Shown: positions 1 to 12,405 of the stretch, in pieces
How the letters are laid out: the number at the start of each line of letters is the position of its first letter
Numbering within the stretch: position 1 is the first letter of the stretch
Origin: Sipunculus nudus
Lineage: Eukaryota > Annelida > Sipuncula > Golfingiida > Sipunculidae
Direction: 5' to 3'
Assembly: GCA_026874595.1 (NCBI GenBank)
Contig: CM049310.1
Location: 45,169,058-45,233,057, forward strand
Length of the DNA: 64,000 nt
Position numbers and translations under genes: made by a program
Notes under the pieces: generated by a model
Seen by the model: only the letters and a program-made list of their open reading frames with translations
Told to the model about the DNA's origin: nothing
The model's database searches: none

Positions 1-2058
1 TTCCTCGGTGGTATAACCTAGCAATAAGGTTTATTACACACACATGACCCACAGGTGTTGTAGACACTGGGCATGGTTAAAAAAAAATATATAAAATAAA
101 ATGACAGGAAGTGAGTGCTACCGACCTTCTATGTACTCCCTAACCAAAAAATGGAACTCTGCCGATGTACGTAATACTTAGGTTAAGAAAATGATAAGAC
201 AGCATAAAAAAATGGAGGCAAAAAATCCACACAAAAAAATATAAAAAAAAATAAAAAAAAAGATTGAATAAATCCCAGCTGCCGTGATTATATATAAAAC
301 TGTTGGACAAACATTTCTAAAAAAGCATTTTAATTAATTATAGTAATCTGGCTCAGACAACCTTTCTTGAATGTTTATTTATTAATGTACTCCTCAAATG
401 TACTCATATATAAATGTATTCTCTCTCATGAATATCATTTCTCTTCCCTTGCTAAGTAAAAAAGTGATGAAGGCAACTGATGATGCTTGATATCAGTGAA
501 ATTAACTCTGTGACATTGTATCTGATTATAACAGTTATCTGTCATGCTGTTCAGGTGGTTTGAATGCCTCACCACACATTCTGATCACTGGCAAAGCCTT
601 GCAGTCTTGAAATATGGTCAGATATTTCCAGAGAGCCAATCTTTGCACTTTATTTTGGCCAACTTACCCCAGCTCAGTCAGGGACATGGGTGTTTGTCAA
701 CATTATACGAAAGATGACAGGCTGTGTGATAAGCACAGTCAGTCTCTCCAGGAGGAAGCATTAGCATACCAGAGTGTTTGAATTAGGGTTGGCTGGCCTA
801 GGGTAAACACAGGGATACATATATCCTTTGAATTGAAAGTACAATTGGGATACCCTGAAAGATGTATAGAGGCAGTCAAAACAGTTAGTTACCCCCTCGA
901 TTTCCCCCCCCCCCCCCTTAATTTTTTTTAAAAAAAGCTGACCAGCAGATAAGCTGCATCACGATGTAGCCTTCAGGTTTGACTTTTGAGCCCAAGGTCT
1001 ATTGTTGAGAGTTTTTCAAGATTCTTAAAAGAAAACTGGAAATTTCAAAACATGCATGCTCAAAAGTCTCTGGGATAGATATGACATGTATTGTTTCAAA
1101 CTTGAGATTAGTAGAGCTTGTAATTGCCTTATATGTAATTGATAGACAAATTCCCCTCTGAAAGAACAGACCTGTCATGTCTAACAGGGAAAAAAATAAA
1201 TAAATTTGAAAACTTTCATTTTAGCTTAAAGTATTGAGTAAACTGAGTGCAAACTGTACCACAGAATTATTCATGATTATATTGGGTTAGTAAATTCCTA
1301 ATACTGAAAATACTTAAATGTTTTATCCAAAACTTGTGTGACTCTACATTAGATCTTATTGTTTATGCTGGCAAATATAGATGAATTGTTTTTATGTCTG
1401 TACTGAGCAAGATTCAGAGACTAGCATCAGGAATCATGAAAAAAATATTTCACGGCTGTTCCACACTCTCCTTATGGCTAAATCTGTCTGTACAAGTAGC
1501 AGTATAGGCAGTCGACTATACTGAAAAATAACTATAAAACCTGATTGAAGTTCTTTATCTGCTTTTACAGCAGCACATACAGGGCTGTAGAAATGTTTGA
1601 CAACACACTTTATTTCAATATTTAATGTGAAATGCAGACAGAGATGGCACCAGTGGACAGAATGTGATGTGCGATGTTGAGTGGAATTTTGTTATATAGC
1701 AGTCAGTCTTGAGGTTCTGCTTTGTACCTTTGTAGTAAATGTTCTCAATGGTCTACAAAAAGACCAGTTAGAGTCATAAAATGTGAAGTGTATCCCTGAA
1801 ATTTGTTTTATTTCTCTAATAATAGTGTTTTTATCACACTACAGGTGATTCTCTGCAAATTCTTCTGCCAGCTTACATTACCCAGTGAAAATTAAAGCAT
1901 TCATTCATAGCTAATATCATATCCATCAAAACCAGGAAAAATGTTGATTTATTTATGGTTGTACAAGTTTTTGTGATTATAGAGAGTGCTCTTAAAGGCC
2001 ATAAATATAGGCTAGTTTACACAACTTTGCTTTGCTTGACCCTGACAGTTTTCTCATT
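1..2058. other. Unique intronic sequence
   Basis: AT-rich, no gene or repeat family recognised. A 14-nt poly-C run lies at 904-917. Confidence 0.6.
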
Positions 2059-2278
2059 AGGGCCTCCCTTCAATAGAAGTGGGTGCCCTATAGTAATCAC
2101 CCTTTCCGTCTGTCTGTCTGTCTGTGTGTCTGTCCGTCCACAAATTCATTACCGGAGGATAACTCCAGTTTCTATTCACATATGGATTTCAAACTTAATA
2201 TATAAATGGCCCACCACTAAAGCAAGAACCCTTTTGATTTTGGGGTCATAGGTCAAGGTGTCAGGACTCACATTTATT

Positions 2279-3373
2279 GTATCCGCCAAAACAGAGTTCC
2301 GGAGAACTCCTCTGTAACCGCTGGGCGGAATTTTACGAAACCTAGGATTATGTTCAGGTCACATGTGAACTGCTGCGCCCGATTTTGTTTTGACCTCTGA
2401 CCTTTCCTCTGCGCTCTGCGTTCGTTTGTGCGTCTGTTTCCACACATAAACCCACATATCTCTGGAACCGTTTGACGGATCAGGAAAATTTTTTTGCACA
2501 AATGTAGCCCTTGGAGAGCTTTATAACATACACAAAAAATGGTGGCGCCACCTGCAACCATGTTTGCACAATGTCCATCTGTTCGTCTGCCTGGGGGAAA
2601 ATCACTCATATCTCTGCAGTGGTATGACTAATTCACCTGAAATTCGACATGCGTAGACATCCTGGATAGCTTTCTTGATTTTATGACAGGTGGCGCCACC
2701 TACATTCACATTTAAGCTGCAGACATCCAAGCTCAAATCTCGGGAACCGTTTGACCGATTTGGCCAAAATTTTGCATGTGTATAGATCTCACATAGCTCT
2801 TTATCATACACAAAACTGGTGGCGCCACCTGCAGCCATTTTTGCACAGCTCCCGTCTGCTTGTCTGCCATGGGATAAAATCACTCCTATCTCGGCAGTGG
2901 TTTGACATATCTGCCTAAAATTTTGCAGGTTTATACATCCCCGACAGCTCTCTTGATTTTATGACAGGTGGCGCCACCTACATTCTAGTTTATGCAGCAG
3001 ACATCCAAGCTCATATCTTGGAAACCGTTTGACCGATTGGGCCAAAGTTTTGCCAAAGTTTTGCATGTGTATAGTTCTCACATAGCTCTTTATCATACGC
3101 CACCTTCAACCATTTTTGCACTAAAATCACTCATAAACATATAGTGGTTTGACTTATCTGCCTCAAATTTTGCATATGTATACAACTTGGACGGCTTTCT
3201 GGATTTTGTGGTAGGTGGCGCAACCTACATACACCATTTGGCTGCAGACATCCATGCTAATATGCAACACTTCACTCTGTTTCCCCTTGCCACTCAATCC
3301 ATGCCTCACTTCACCCGTTCCACTCTAATTTAGGCGGATACACGTAGTCGCTTGTCGACTACCCGTATTCGAG
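2279..3373 (+). mobile_element. A1, hairpin-ended family A element nested in G1
   Basis: The 5' end is GTATCCGCCAAAACAGAG at 2279-2296; a related inverted copy precedes the 3' hairpin at 3323-3341. The hairpin GTAGTCG-cttgt-CGACTAC lies at 3344-3362 and the end is CGAG (a variant of CTAG) at 3370-3373. The core has ~280-bp units, each with two GGTGGCGCCACC palindromes (for example 2541-2552, 2689-2700, 2818-2829). Removing A1 joins ggactcacatttatt to ttaaaactttgtgg, which restores the G1 core as read in its next unit near 3655. This confirms insertion between T and T without target duplication. Confidence 0.85.
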
Positions 3374-4130
3374 TTAAAACTTTGTGGATGCATTTTCAGC
3401 CAAACTCTCCATGCCAGTCTCTCCATCTTACACATATATGACACCTGCCAGCAGGGAAACACCTCTATCAATCTTGGGGTCACATGTTCAAAGGTCAAGG
3501 TCATAGGAGCCATTTGTCTATAAATTCATTTCCAGATGATAACTCCAGTTGGGTTTCACATATGGATTTCAAACTAAATATATAAATGGCCTACCACTAA
3601 AGCAAGAACCCTGTTGATTTTGGGGTCATGAGGTCAAAGGTCAAGGTGTCAGGACTCACATTTTTAAAAACTTTATGGATGTATTTTCAGCCAAACTTTC
3701 CATTCCAGTCTTTACATCTTACACATATATGACACTTGCCAACAGGGAAACATTTCTATCAATCTTGGGGTCACAAGTTCAAAGGTCAAGTTCACAGGAG
3801 CCATCTGTACTCATATTCATTTTAAGATGATAACTCCAGTTGGGATTCACATATGAATTTCAAACTGGACTTTTATATGGCCCAACACTAAAACAAACAT
3901 CCTTCCTCATTTAGGGACATGAGGTCAGAGGTCAGAGTCCCCACATCTTAAAAAAGATTGTGTATGCATTTTAAGCAAAACCTTTCATACCAGAGGTTGT
4001 ATCTTACACATACAGCTCACCTGCCATGGGGCAAATATCCATTTCCCTACTGGGGTCACAAGGTCAAGGTCACAGGAGTCATCTGTACACGCATTGATTT
4101 CCAAAACCTTTCAAAACATATAGATTTCAA

Positions 4131-4239
<109 letters not shown>

Positions 4240-4529
4240 CTCACCAAAAAAGCAAGGTCCCTATTGATTTTGTGGTCATGAAGTCAGAGGTCAGGGTCTC
4301 AGGATTCATATTTCTAAAATGTGTGAATGCCTTTTAAGCCAAACTTTTCAAGTTGTTCCATCTTGTTTCAGTGTTTTAATACTGTATTTGGTCAGTTTCC
4401 TCTGTCAGTGCATGTAATCAGGTCTTTTATTATATTTTTCCATGCATCAATCAGCCTACACTAGAAGTTTGATGGGCTTTCACCGGGGTCCTTCCTGACC
4501 TGTCAGAATTCATCTAGTTTAAGCTGACA

Positions 4530-4835
4530 TATGTTACGCTAAATCTACATGCTTAAGCAGTATGCCTTACTGGAACCCTATATATATGCTTTATCATAAG
4601 CCAACATATTTCATTGTTATGCTGCATGCATGCTTTCCTTTAAACCTGCATGCTGTTAGCCCACATTTTACATTTAGATTACAGATTTCACGAAAGCACA
4701 CATGCATTACTTTAAGCTAAAAATGTTCCTTTAACCTCACATGCTTTACTTAAAGCTTGCAGCTTACCCTTAAGCTTGCTTACTTTATCTTATAAGCATA
4801 TATGCTTTACTTGAAGCCCACATGCATGCTGTGAA
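4530..4835. repeat. Degenerate short tandem repeat rich in catgctttacttaaagc
   Basis: About ten diverged copies of a ~25-30 bp motif built on catgctttactt and aagcttgc or aagcccacatgc. Starts directly beside the end of G1. The region 4836-5457 is unique AT-rich intron. Confidence 0.6.
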
Positions 4836-5465
4836 TGCTTCTGTTCGAACATTCAGTTTGGAGGTACAGTTGAGGGTCATTTATCCTAACCCTGTTTAAA
4901 CAAAAAATTGTTTATTTGAAATTAAACTCTGAGAACTGAAAATTTGATTATTTATCTTAAATCAAAACAATGAACAAAAGTTTGAAAATGTTGTATTAAA
5001 ATTCCATGCACATGTACTGAGATTAGGATAATGCAAATTTATTGGTCCTGGAAAATAAATGGAACATTGATTGGATTTATTGAACACATCTCAAGGTATA
5101 TTTTGGACTAAATTGATTAAATTCCCTTCTGTCAGTATCTGATAATGTCCAGTATTTGGCAATCATGGTGAATCCTTTGAAATTGGTTTCCTGAAAGCTC
5201 ATTTCTCTTGACAAAACATTGTCTCCCTTGCCTTTTTGATAAATGATGTTCTGCTGTTTATATAGTAAAAGGAGAAATTCACTGTGGATAAAGATTCTTG
5301 TGTCTGTGTATTGATGGAAATCAACACCAATATAAACAAAATAACACTAAAATTAACTCCTTCCTCCCTATAAAAGGCATCATACCAGGTTTGTGAAAAC
5401 TGTTTTGTGATTCAATATTTGGGTAATCCTGCTGAAAATCTATTAACCAGACGCAGGTAACACAG

Positions 5466-6358
5466 TAGTGGTGGGCCGATCATCGAGTTTTATCGAAAGT
5501 CAGTCGGTTTGCTGCCAATTTCAAGCGCTCGATTACCAAAGGCAACTATCGATTACATCATAATAATGACTGTTTTCTTTCCAGAATGCCTTTATGTTAT
5601 AAATTATTCTTCCATTTTTACCACATTCCGCACCTCATATAATGAGTCTGTGTTCCCAAATATCTTCAGTATGTAACTTAGTATGACATGGAAGATGCGA
5701 GAATGGAGGACTTATTAAACTTATTATCTGTGAAATTGCAAGGAGCTACAGACTTTGTGGAGAGTTTTCTAACGAAATGTACATTGCAAAATATGGGCGG
5801 GAAGGTGTTAAAATACGCCATAAATTCTCCAAGTCTATGTCAATTTTGCGAGATTCTTTTAGAAATAATCTATTCAACTGATGCCAGGTGCCGCTGTTTA
5901 GGCTGTCCTTAAAAATTTCATTTCTTTGGGGCTAACCCTGCCAGTCGAGTATTTGGATTTCAGCTGGAATTTTTTTTTTTACTAGTCTGCAATTTTTTTT
6001 GGTATGATCTGCCCCAATTACACCTGGGCCCGTAAAATATGCCTTCATGTGCTAGAAAAACAACCCCTTTATAGGCCTAACATCCTTAGATGTTCTTAAA
6101 TTCCATTATGAAAGATATTACCCGACGTTGCCGATCGTTAAATTTGATCCTTAAAATTAGTCTTTATACTTGGAAGGATCGTTACACTCGTGCGCAAAAG
6201 GAGAATACCTGCCGGGGAAACCTAGGTACAGTTTCACAGAAAATTGCATATTTCTTTTATAATTGCATATATTTATCTGAACCAATTAATAATCGATCAT
6301 CAGTTGGTTTGCTCAAACCTATGATCGATTATGAAAAAGAAACCGACTCCCACCACTA
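5466..6358. mobile_element. hAT1, 893-bp non-autonomous hAT-like transposon
   Basis: Terminal inverted repeats TAGTGGTGGG and CCCACCACTA are perfect over 10 bp. The element is flanked by a perfect 8-bp duplication taacacag at 5458-5465 and 6359-6366. An 8-bp duplication with a TAG/CAG-type end is characteristic of the hAT superfamily. Subterminal sequence contains further partial repeats (tcgat, agtcggttt) in both orientations. One short ORF (5688-5912, 74 aa, starting MEDARMEDLL) has no recognised domain and is far too short for a transposase. Confidence 0.88.
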
Positions 6359-6366
6359 TAACACAG

Positions 6367-8102
6367 GTAAGTTTAAACAGAGTTAATAAGGTTAGTATTA
6401 TGCTACTTGATGTATATCAGTTTAACAAAAAAAAAAGTTGTATTTTCATATTAGTTTCTTCATCATTAACATTGAGGCATGACTTACAGCAGATATGTTC
6501 AGCTGAGGGTTGTGTTCTGTGGATCACTTGTTTTGTGAGGGACAACAGGTCTATATTAGTCAGAGTTAGTTCAGGTTTCACACCTCCCAAGCCATTGCAC
6601 ATAAAAGTACAGCCTTCTTAAAGATGTTAATAACAGTAAAATGTTTTTAATAGAGATGGATGTCCATTTTGGTATTTGAATGACTCTTTTTATTTATTTG
6701 ATAATCCTGCTTTTAAGGCCTACATGATAAAGAGGGGTCAAGTAGAATGGTTGTTTGATATTGAGCTGAGACATGGTGTGACTGTTTAGGATGTTGAGCT
6801 CAGGGATGATTTGACTATTTTGGACACATTCCTCAGGAATGGTTTGACTGTTCAGGATATTTTGGTGCTCTTTTGTCTTGTCCCATCATTTATGTTGATG
6901 ATCCATTCAGGGTTGACCTGGCGGGGGTTATCGCTGGCAGCCGTTTTGCTTGCCGTGTGATTGATGAATAACGCTGTTACCACATGAACAATCACTGTCT
7001 CTGGTGTCCCATGCTGTGACATCCCAATCAGAAAGACTCCCAGGTTATCTCGCAACATCATCGCTTCTCCTTGAGGCATACCAGCACGTTTGTCCCGTGA
7101 TTAGCATTTTAATGGCTTCAGCACGTAGCCTTCTTCCTGTTATCTGTATTTTCGTACAAAAATGTCTTCAGCTCCAATTTACAGCTAACAGTGTAATTCT
7201 TACATTCCACATTGTGACAAATATTGCCACTCAGGTGGTGTAAAATATTTTAAGGCTAGCAATTACTGGGATCCATCCATATGTGTCCTGGTATTTTACC
7301 CAAGATGGAAAACTTAATATTGTTTACAATATAGTTCTTGTATTTTCCCACCAGGGGGCACTGTTGTTTATGATTACTTGAAGCACTGTATGTTCCAGCC
7401 TTGGTGCCCAGGGTTGCTGCTGTGCTGTCAGCTTGTAAAGTTTCATATGGATCTTATACTGAGCTGGTGTGTTCATGGCAGTGTCACTTTCCTGTTGCCT
7501 TAGTTATCATCGAGTCAGGATAATAGCAATAGGTTGCTCTAGATAGGGGATCTTACAGATATTGACATTACCTTTTGATGGTTTTGGGAGTACATATCGG
7601 TTATCCTTAAGCCCTGGATAATCAGGTTAGATGAATTATTTCTTTTTAAAGGTAAATATATACTTGGTAGATATACTTGGAGAGTGTAATGTAGACCAGC
7701 TTAAAGAGAGCCAGATGTGGCACCCTGGGAGAGATCAAGCTTTTTCAGTTTCTTCAGCGTGGTTTAATTTCTGTCAGCTGTTATTTAATATTTATTTAAT
7801 TTATTTGAGCAGAATTTTTAATATAGATTTATTTAATCTGTAAAATAAAAAAATTTAAGCTTTATTCACAGTTTAGATTTTCCTAAAAATAATTGTCAAA
7901 ATGAAAATGATCCCTTCTTGGGGTTGTGATCTATTCATTTTAACTTCTGATAAGAGAGCTCTTGAACTACTTACAAGAAAAAAAGCTCTAGGGCATCTGT
8001 ATAATATGTGACAATTTATAATGATGCTACCAGAAATATTGCAAAGTCTGTTCAATTGAAATCATTCTTGAACTTCAAACGGTCTTTCCCTATTATTTTT
8101 CG
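6367..8102. other. Unique intronic sequence with a short degenerate repeat
   Basis: At about 6755-6860 there are three diverged copies of a ~34-bp motif (tgagctgagacatggtgtgactg and relatives, ending atggtttgactgttcagg). Otherwise AT-rich, without recognised genes or elements. Confidence 0.5.
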
Positions 8103-8883
8103 GGTCCATGTTTCCTAATCTTGATGTTATTTCTGTTTCTTTCCAGGTCCTTTTTTCCTAGTCTTTATGTTATTTCTGTTACTTTCCAGGTCCTTGTTTC
8201 CTAGTCTTGATGATATTTGTTTCTTTCCAGAGCCTTGTTTCCTATTTTTATGTTATTTCTATTACATTCCATGTCCTTGTTTCCTAGTCTTGATGTAATT
8301 ATCTCCACCTACCCACAGGTGGAGACACTTGTTTTTGGCATTCTTCTTCTTTTTCTTCTTATCTACACCGATCCATAGGTGGAGTTAATTGTTTTTATCA
8401 TTGTATTATTATTATTATTTTGTCAAATTTTGTTCATACTGAGGATATATCCTACTATGGTCCAATTAATATTACCCATTTTCAGTGACTTTGACCTATT
8501 TTTAAAGTTAACAGGGGTCAAAAAGTGTGATTTTTCAAGTTTTTCAATGTCAGTTTTCTTCTTAACTATACGGGTTACAGATTAATGGATGAAAAATCAA
8601 CAATTAAATTTTATTCCCGATATTTCTTGGGGTTCTGCAACAAATTTTTGCACATGCCGAACCATTTGAGATAGGTGCATGACACGGCACTTTTCAGTAA
8701 GGCTATGTTTCTGGATAAACCACATGGGCTAGAAAGTTTAAAGATCAGTTACTGTCACATGACAGTTACAAGAAGTCTAGTCTGTGTTACTTTTCAGGTC
8801 CTGGTTTCCTAGTCTTTATGTTATTTCTGTTACTTATCTGGTCCTTGTTTTCTGGTATTGATGTTATATCTATTACTTTCCAG
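8103..8883 (+). repeat. 42-43 bp minisatellite built on the kinesin splice acceptor
   Basis: Seven units of about 43 bp, each starting ggtccttgtttcctagtc and ending ctgttactttcca, run up to the exon start, split by F1 (8301-8780). The last unit ends in the true acceptor tttccag|gtccttg at 8881-8887. Earlier units keep an AG in the same context at 8145-8146, 8188-8189, 8229-8230 and 8796-8797. Two units have lost it (atgtcc near 8272, tctggtcc near 8839). Confidence 0.9.
8301..8780 (+). mobile_element. F1, 480-bp hairpin-ended element inside the minisatellite
   Basis: Head hairpin CTCCACCT...AGGTGGAG at 8303-8324, with a second, diverged head at 8361-8387 (atctacaccgatccataggt). The 3' stem ACTGTCA-CA-TGACAGT at about 8750-8765 is followed by CTAG at 8777-8780. 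Removing it joins gatgtaatt to tctgtgttac and rebuilds a minisatellite unit, giving an empty site of the T|T type. No ORF. Confidence 0.75.
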
Positions 8884-8995
8884 GTCCTTGACCACACTGG
8901 GACTGGTCATCTCTGCCCTTGCTGACCAAGCTTCTGGACGCAATAAGGGAAAGTTTGTCCCCTACAGAGACTCTGTTCTCACATGGCTGCTCAAG
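8884..8995 (+). CDS. KIF13: KIF13-type kinesin-3 motor, internal exon (helix alpha4 to alpha5)
   Basis: This internal coding exon is 112 nt long. Its first base completes a Lys codon begun in an upstream exon outside the window, and 37 codons follow. The translation begins [18 protein letters not shown] and ends [14 protein letters not shown]. The first part is the relay helix after switch [14 protein letters not shown] is the L12/alpha5 signature of kinesin motors, which contacts the microtubule. The acceptor is tttccag|gtcc and the donor is aag|gtatg, both canonical. The short loop between ALADQ and FVPYRD, without the lysine-rich insertion of KIF1A/UNC-104, together with the next exons, places it in KIF13 rather than KIF1. 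Kinesin-3 motors carry vesicles toward microtubule plus ends; KIF13 proteins bind cargo adaptors such as AP-1 or Dlg-type scaffolds (family knowledge). The acceptor side abuts a minisatellite whose units copy the splice junction. No stop or frameshift is seen. Confidence 0.95.
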
Positions 8996-9057
8996 GTATG
9001 TATTTTGCTCAGAAGCTGACTCTAGTGTGCTTGACATAATTTACATGACTAAGAGAT

Positions 9058-9265
9058 ATCCCCATAATTTAGACATGTAAACTATGAGATCTGGGTTTTA
9101 ATGTGTACACAAAATGGCAGCCCCCATGAGTGGTTTCAAGAAACTGTCAGGCTTTAGGAAGGGCTCAGGGATGGGAGACAAAAAATACTCCAAGGACCAT
9201 ATCTTGGGAGAGTTTGGTGGCAATTAAGGGTATATGTATAGGCAAAGTTTAGAGCAAAATATCAC
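9058..9265. repeat. K1, copy of a dispersed repeat
   Basis: Shares wording with 40710-40955 and 28930-29010: a cataattta/gacatg lead, then aatggcagcccccatgag, then agtttggtggcaa and caaagtttagag. No termini recognised; class unknown. Confidence 0.6.
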
Positions 9266-11470
9266 TTTTTTTAACCGCACCTGAATCCTCATTTTATGGT
9301 AGCATATTAATTGTATAAGCCAAAACAGAGTTTTGGGGATACTTTTTCAGTTTGACGCTGCCGCCGCTTAGGTTTCTGGAGAACTTCTCCGTAACCACTG
9401 GGCAGAATTTTTCGAAATTAGGGATTATGATCAAGTCACATGTGAACTGCTGCGCCCTCATTTTTGGTTGACCTCTGACCTTTCCTCTCTGACCAGGGTC
9501 CATTTGTGCATGTTTCCACACATAAACCAACATATCTCGGGAACCATTTGATCGATCAAGCTAAAAATTTTGCACAAATGTAGCCCTTGGAAAGCTTTAT
9601 AACATACACTAAAAATGGTGGCGCCAACTGCAACCATTTTTGCACAGCGTCCATCTGTTAATCTGCCTTGGGAAAAAAACACTCATATCTCTGCATTGGT
9701 TAGACTTATACACCTGAAATTTTGCATGTGTATACATCCTGGACAGCTTTCTTGATTTTATGACAGATGGCACCACCTACATTCACATTATCACTGCAGA
9801 CATTGAAGCTCATATCTCAGGAACCGCTTGACCATTTGGGCCAAAATTTGCATGTGCAAAAATCTCACATAGCTTTTTATCATACGCAAAACTGGTGGCG
9901 CCACCTGCACCTATTTTTGCACAGCATCCATCAGTTCATCTGGCTAAGGATAAATCCACCTATCTTGGCAGTGGTTTGACTTATACACCTGAAATTTTGC
10001 AGCTTTATACATCCTGGACAGCTTTCTTGATGTTATGACAGGTGGCGCCACTTCATTCACATTTACCCTGCTGACATCCAAGCTCATATCTCAGGAACAG
10101 TTTGACCGATTGGGCCAAAATTGTGCATGTGTATAAATCTCACATAGCTCTTTATCATACGCAAAATTAGTGGCGTCAACTGCCACCATTTTTAGCTCAG
10201 CTGACTGTAAGTCATCTAAGCTATAGTCGTGGTCCTTTGTCCGTTGTCCGTCCGGCCGGCCGTTAACAGGGCACATTTTAAAACAGTTGGACCTACGAAT
10301 CCAAAATTCTGCATTCCATTAGATGTCCCCAAAATCTCCTACCATACCGAAAATTGGGTCATTAGGACTTTGTTCCTTCAAGATATTAAGGAAAAACCTC
10401 CGTTTTTCATAAAAAAGCCATTGTTACACTTCAAGGCTGCCTAATATCCAAACCACTGATCTGTTTTTGATCATGTTTAGTATTCATATTCTTCCATACA
10501 TTTTCTGTGCACATACCAAAAATTAGATCAGTATTGGGTATTATTTTGAAGTTATGGTCCCTAATATAATGCAATTTTTTTTAAATCAGGAAATATATTT
10601 GCTCACTTAACATGAGAATTGCTGAAGCTGGAGACTTTTTTTCAGAAAAAAAAACTTTATTTAATCAAGATTCAATTGTTTACCCCAAATTAGATCTGAA
10701 TTTTTGCAAATTTTTCAAGTTATTAGCATAAATAAAAAATCAATACCTTAAATTTTGTCCAACTTTGGCAATTGCACGTTTTTTCCCTGTAAGCACTGTT
10801 GATTTAATTTTCACAGCATATATACATAAGGATTAAATCTTTTAAAATCTGAAATTTCAAAGGAATTGTTTGAAAATAGTAGCTTTTATTCAAGTTTTCA
10901 TACACCAAGTATGGTCAAGTGTTGTTTACATCTAGCCCACCTAGTAGTACAGCCTTCACTTGCATTATGTAACCCACCCCAGGCAGCTTGCCTTGGCTCT
11001 GCTTTGCCACTACCAGCAGGCTTCCCCTCTGCCCTGCACTCCCCCCCCCCCAGATGGTGCATAAACTAGATGAATGTTATTATTTTCTGTATTTGATTCA
11101 TTCTTATTCTAGGCTATGCTACATTTTAGATTTTGTATTGTACCACCAGGTTTACAGTGATTAAGGTGCACATTTAATTGGGTCCATTGTATTGCTAGTG
11201 GTGTATTGCTATGGAAGTGTGGATGTTCATCAGATAAGTTATACCTTACTTCAGAAGAGTAAAAACTTCACCAGGTGTGAAATTGACTATTAATTCCAGT
11301 AATAAATTAAAGCTGAAAAATTAAAGCAAAACTTTTTAATAGTGTTTCAAGGAATAATCTTGTAGATGCCATGTTGTGGCATTATTTTCTTTTAAGTTCA
11401 GTTTAAACATTTTTTATTTAAAAATAATAAAATATATGTGTATGCATAATATGACCCAATATGAGCTACA

Positions 11471-11610
11471 CTCTGGATATATAATGATTGCAACTTTTGC
11501 AACAATTCTAATATTTTAACTTATATTTTCAGTTTTTTTACTCTGGATATATAATGATCGCAACTTTTGCAACAATTCTAATATTCTAACTTATATTTTC
11601 AGTTTTTTAT
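11471..11610. repeat. 70-bp tandem duplication inside D1
   Basis: Two almost identical 70-bp copies starting ctctggatatataatgat at 11471 and 11541. Confidence 0.95.
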
Positions 11611-12405
11611 TACAAATTTATAACACTTGTAAATAAAAAAATGAATCAGATAAAAACTATTAATGGATAAAGTGGATATGCTAAAAAAATAGGCTTATAT
11701 ATAAACTTAAATGCATTATTCCCTTGAAAGTTAAATAAAGGTATTAGTCCATTCTGTCCACTTGCCTGTCCATCTGTAAATTTTTCATATGCATCACAAT
11801 ATCTCAAAACGTTTACTGTTTTTCTTCATGACAGTCTTGTCAGAGTATTAGTTTGCAATCATATATTTAGACCTTTACTATAACCAAGTAGGAGGGCCCC
11901 TTCCCTCTTAGCTTCTCATATGCTTATATATTTGAAAAACATTACAATAGAATATTTTTCATATTTTGCAGTTGCAAAGTTTTCAAACTTAAGCTGGGTG
12001 CCGTGACCCATGGGTCCTTTGTTTATATTCTGGATGAATGTATTCATGAATATATTCTATAATATTATTTTATTAATCATTTCAGTTATATTTTATTTTA
12101 AAAAATCATATGATTCTCTTATTATTTTTAATAAAAATTATATTTGGCACAATATTTGTTATTAAATTTTAATAAATAGTTAAACTCTTTATCTTATATG
12201 TGCTGCTTATCAGTTATATGGCCAAGTCAAAATCTGTATGACAGTAGCACTCCATTTGTTAATAAAATAAATGAAATCAATCTCTTCCCTGTCTCCAAAG
12301 AAACTATCAAAATCATACATAAGCTAAACATCAACAACTCATAATACAGCTTATATTTATTTCCACACAAAACCATCATGTGCCTCATTTCAAAATCATA
12401 TTTTT

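Noticed and set aside
5688-5912. 74-aa ORF in hAT1 as a transposase
   Set aside because: Too short, with no BED finger or hAT dimerisation motif visible; probably a remnant or chance ORF.
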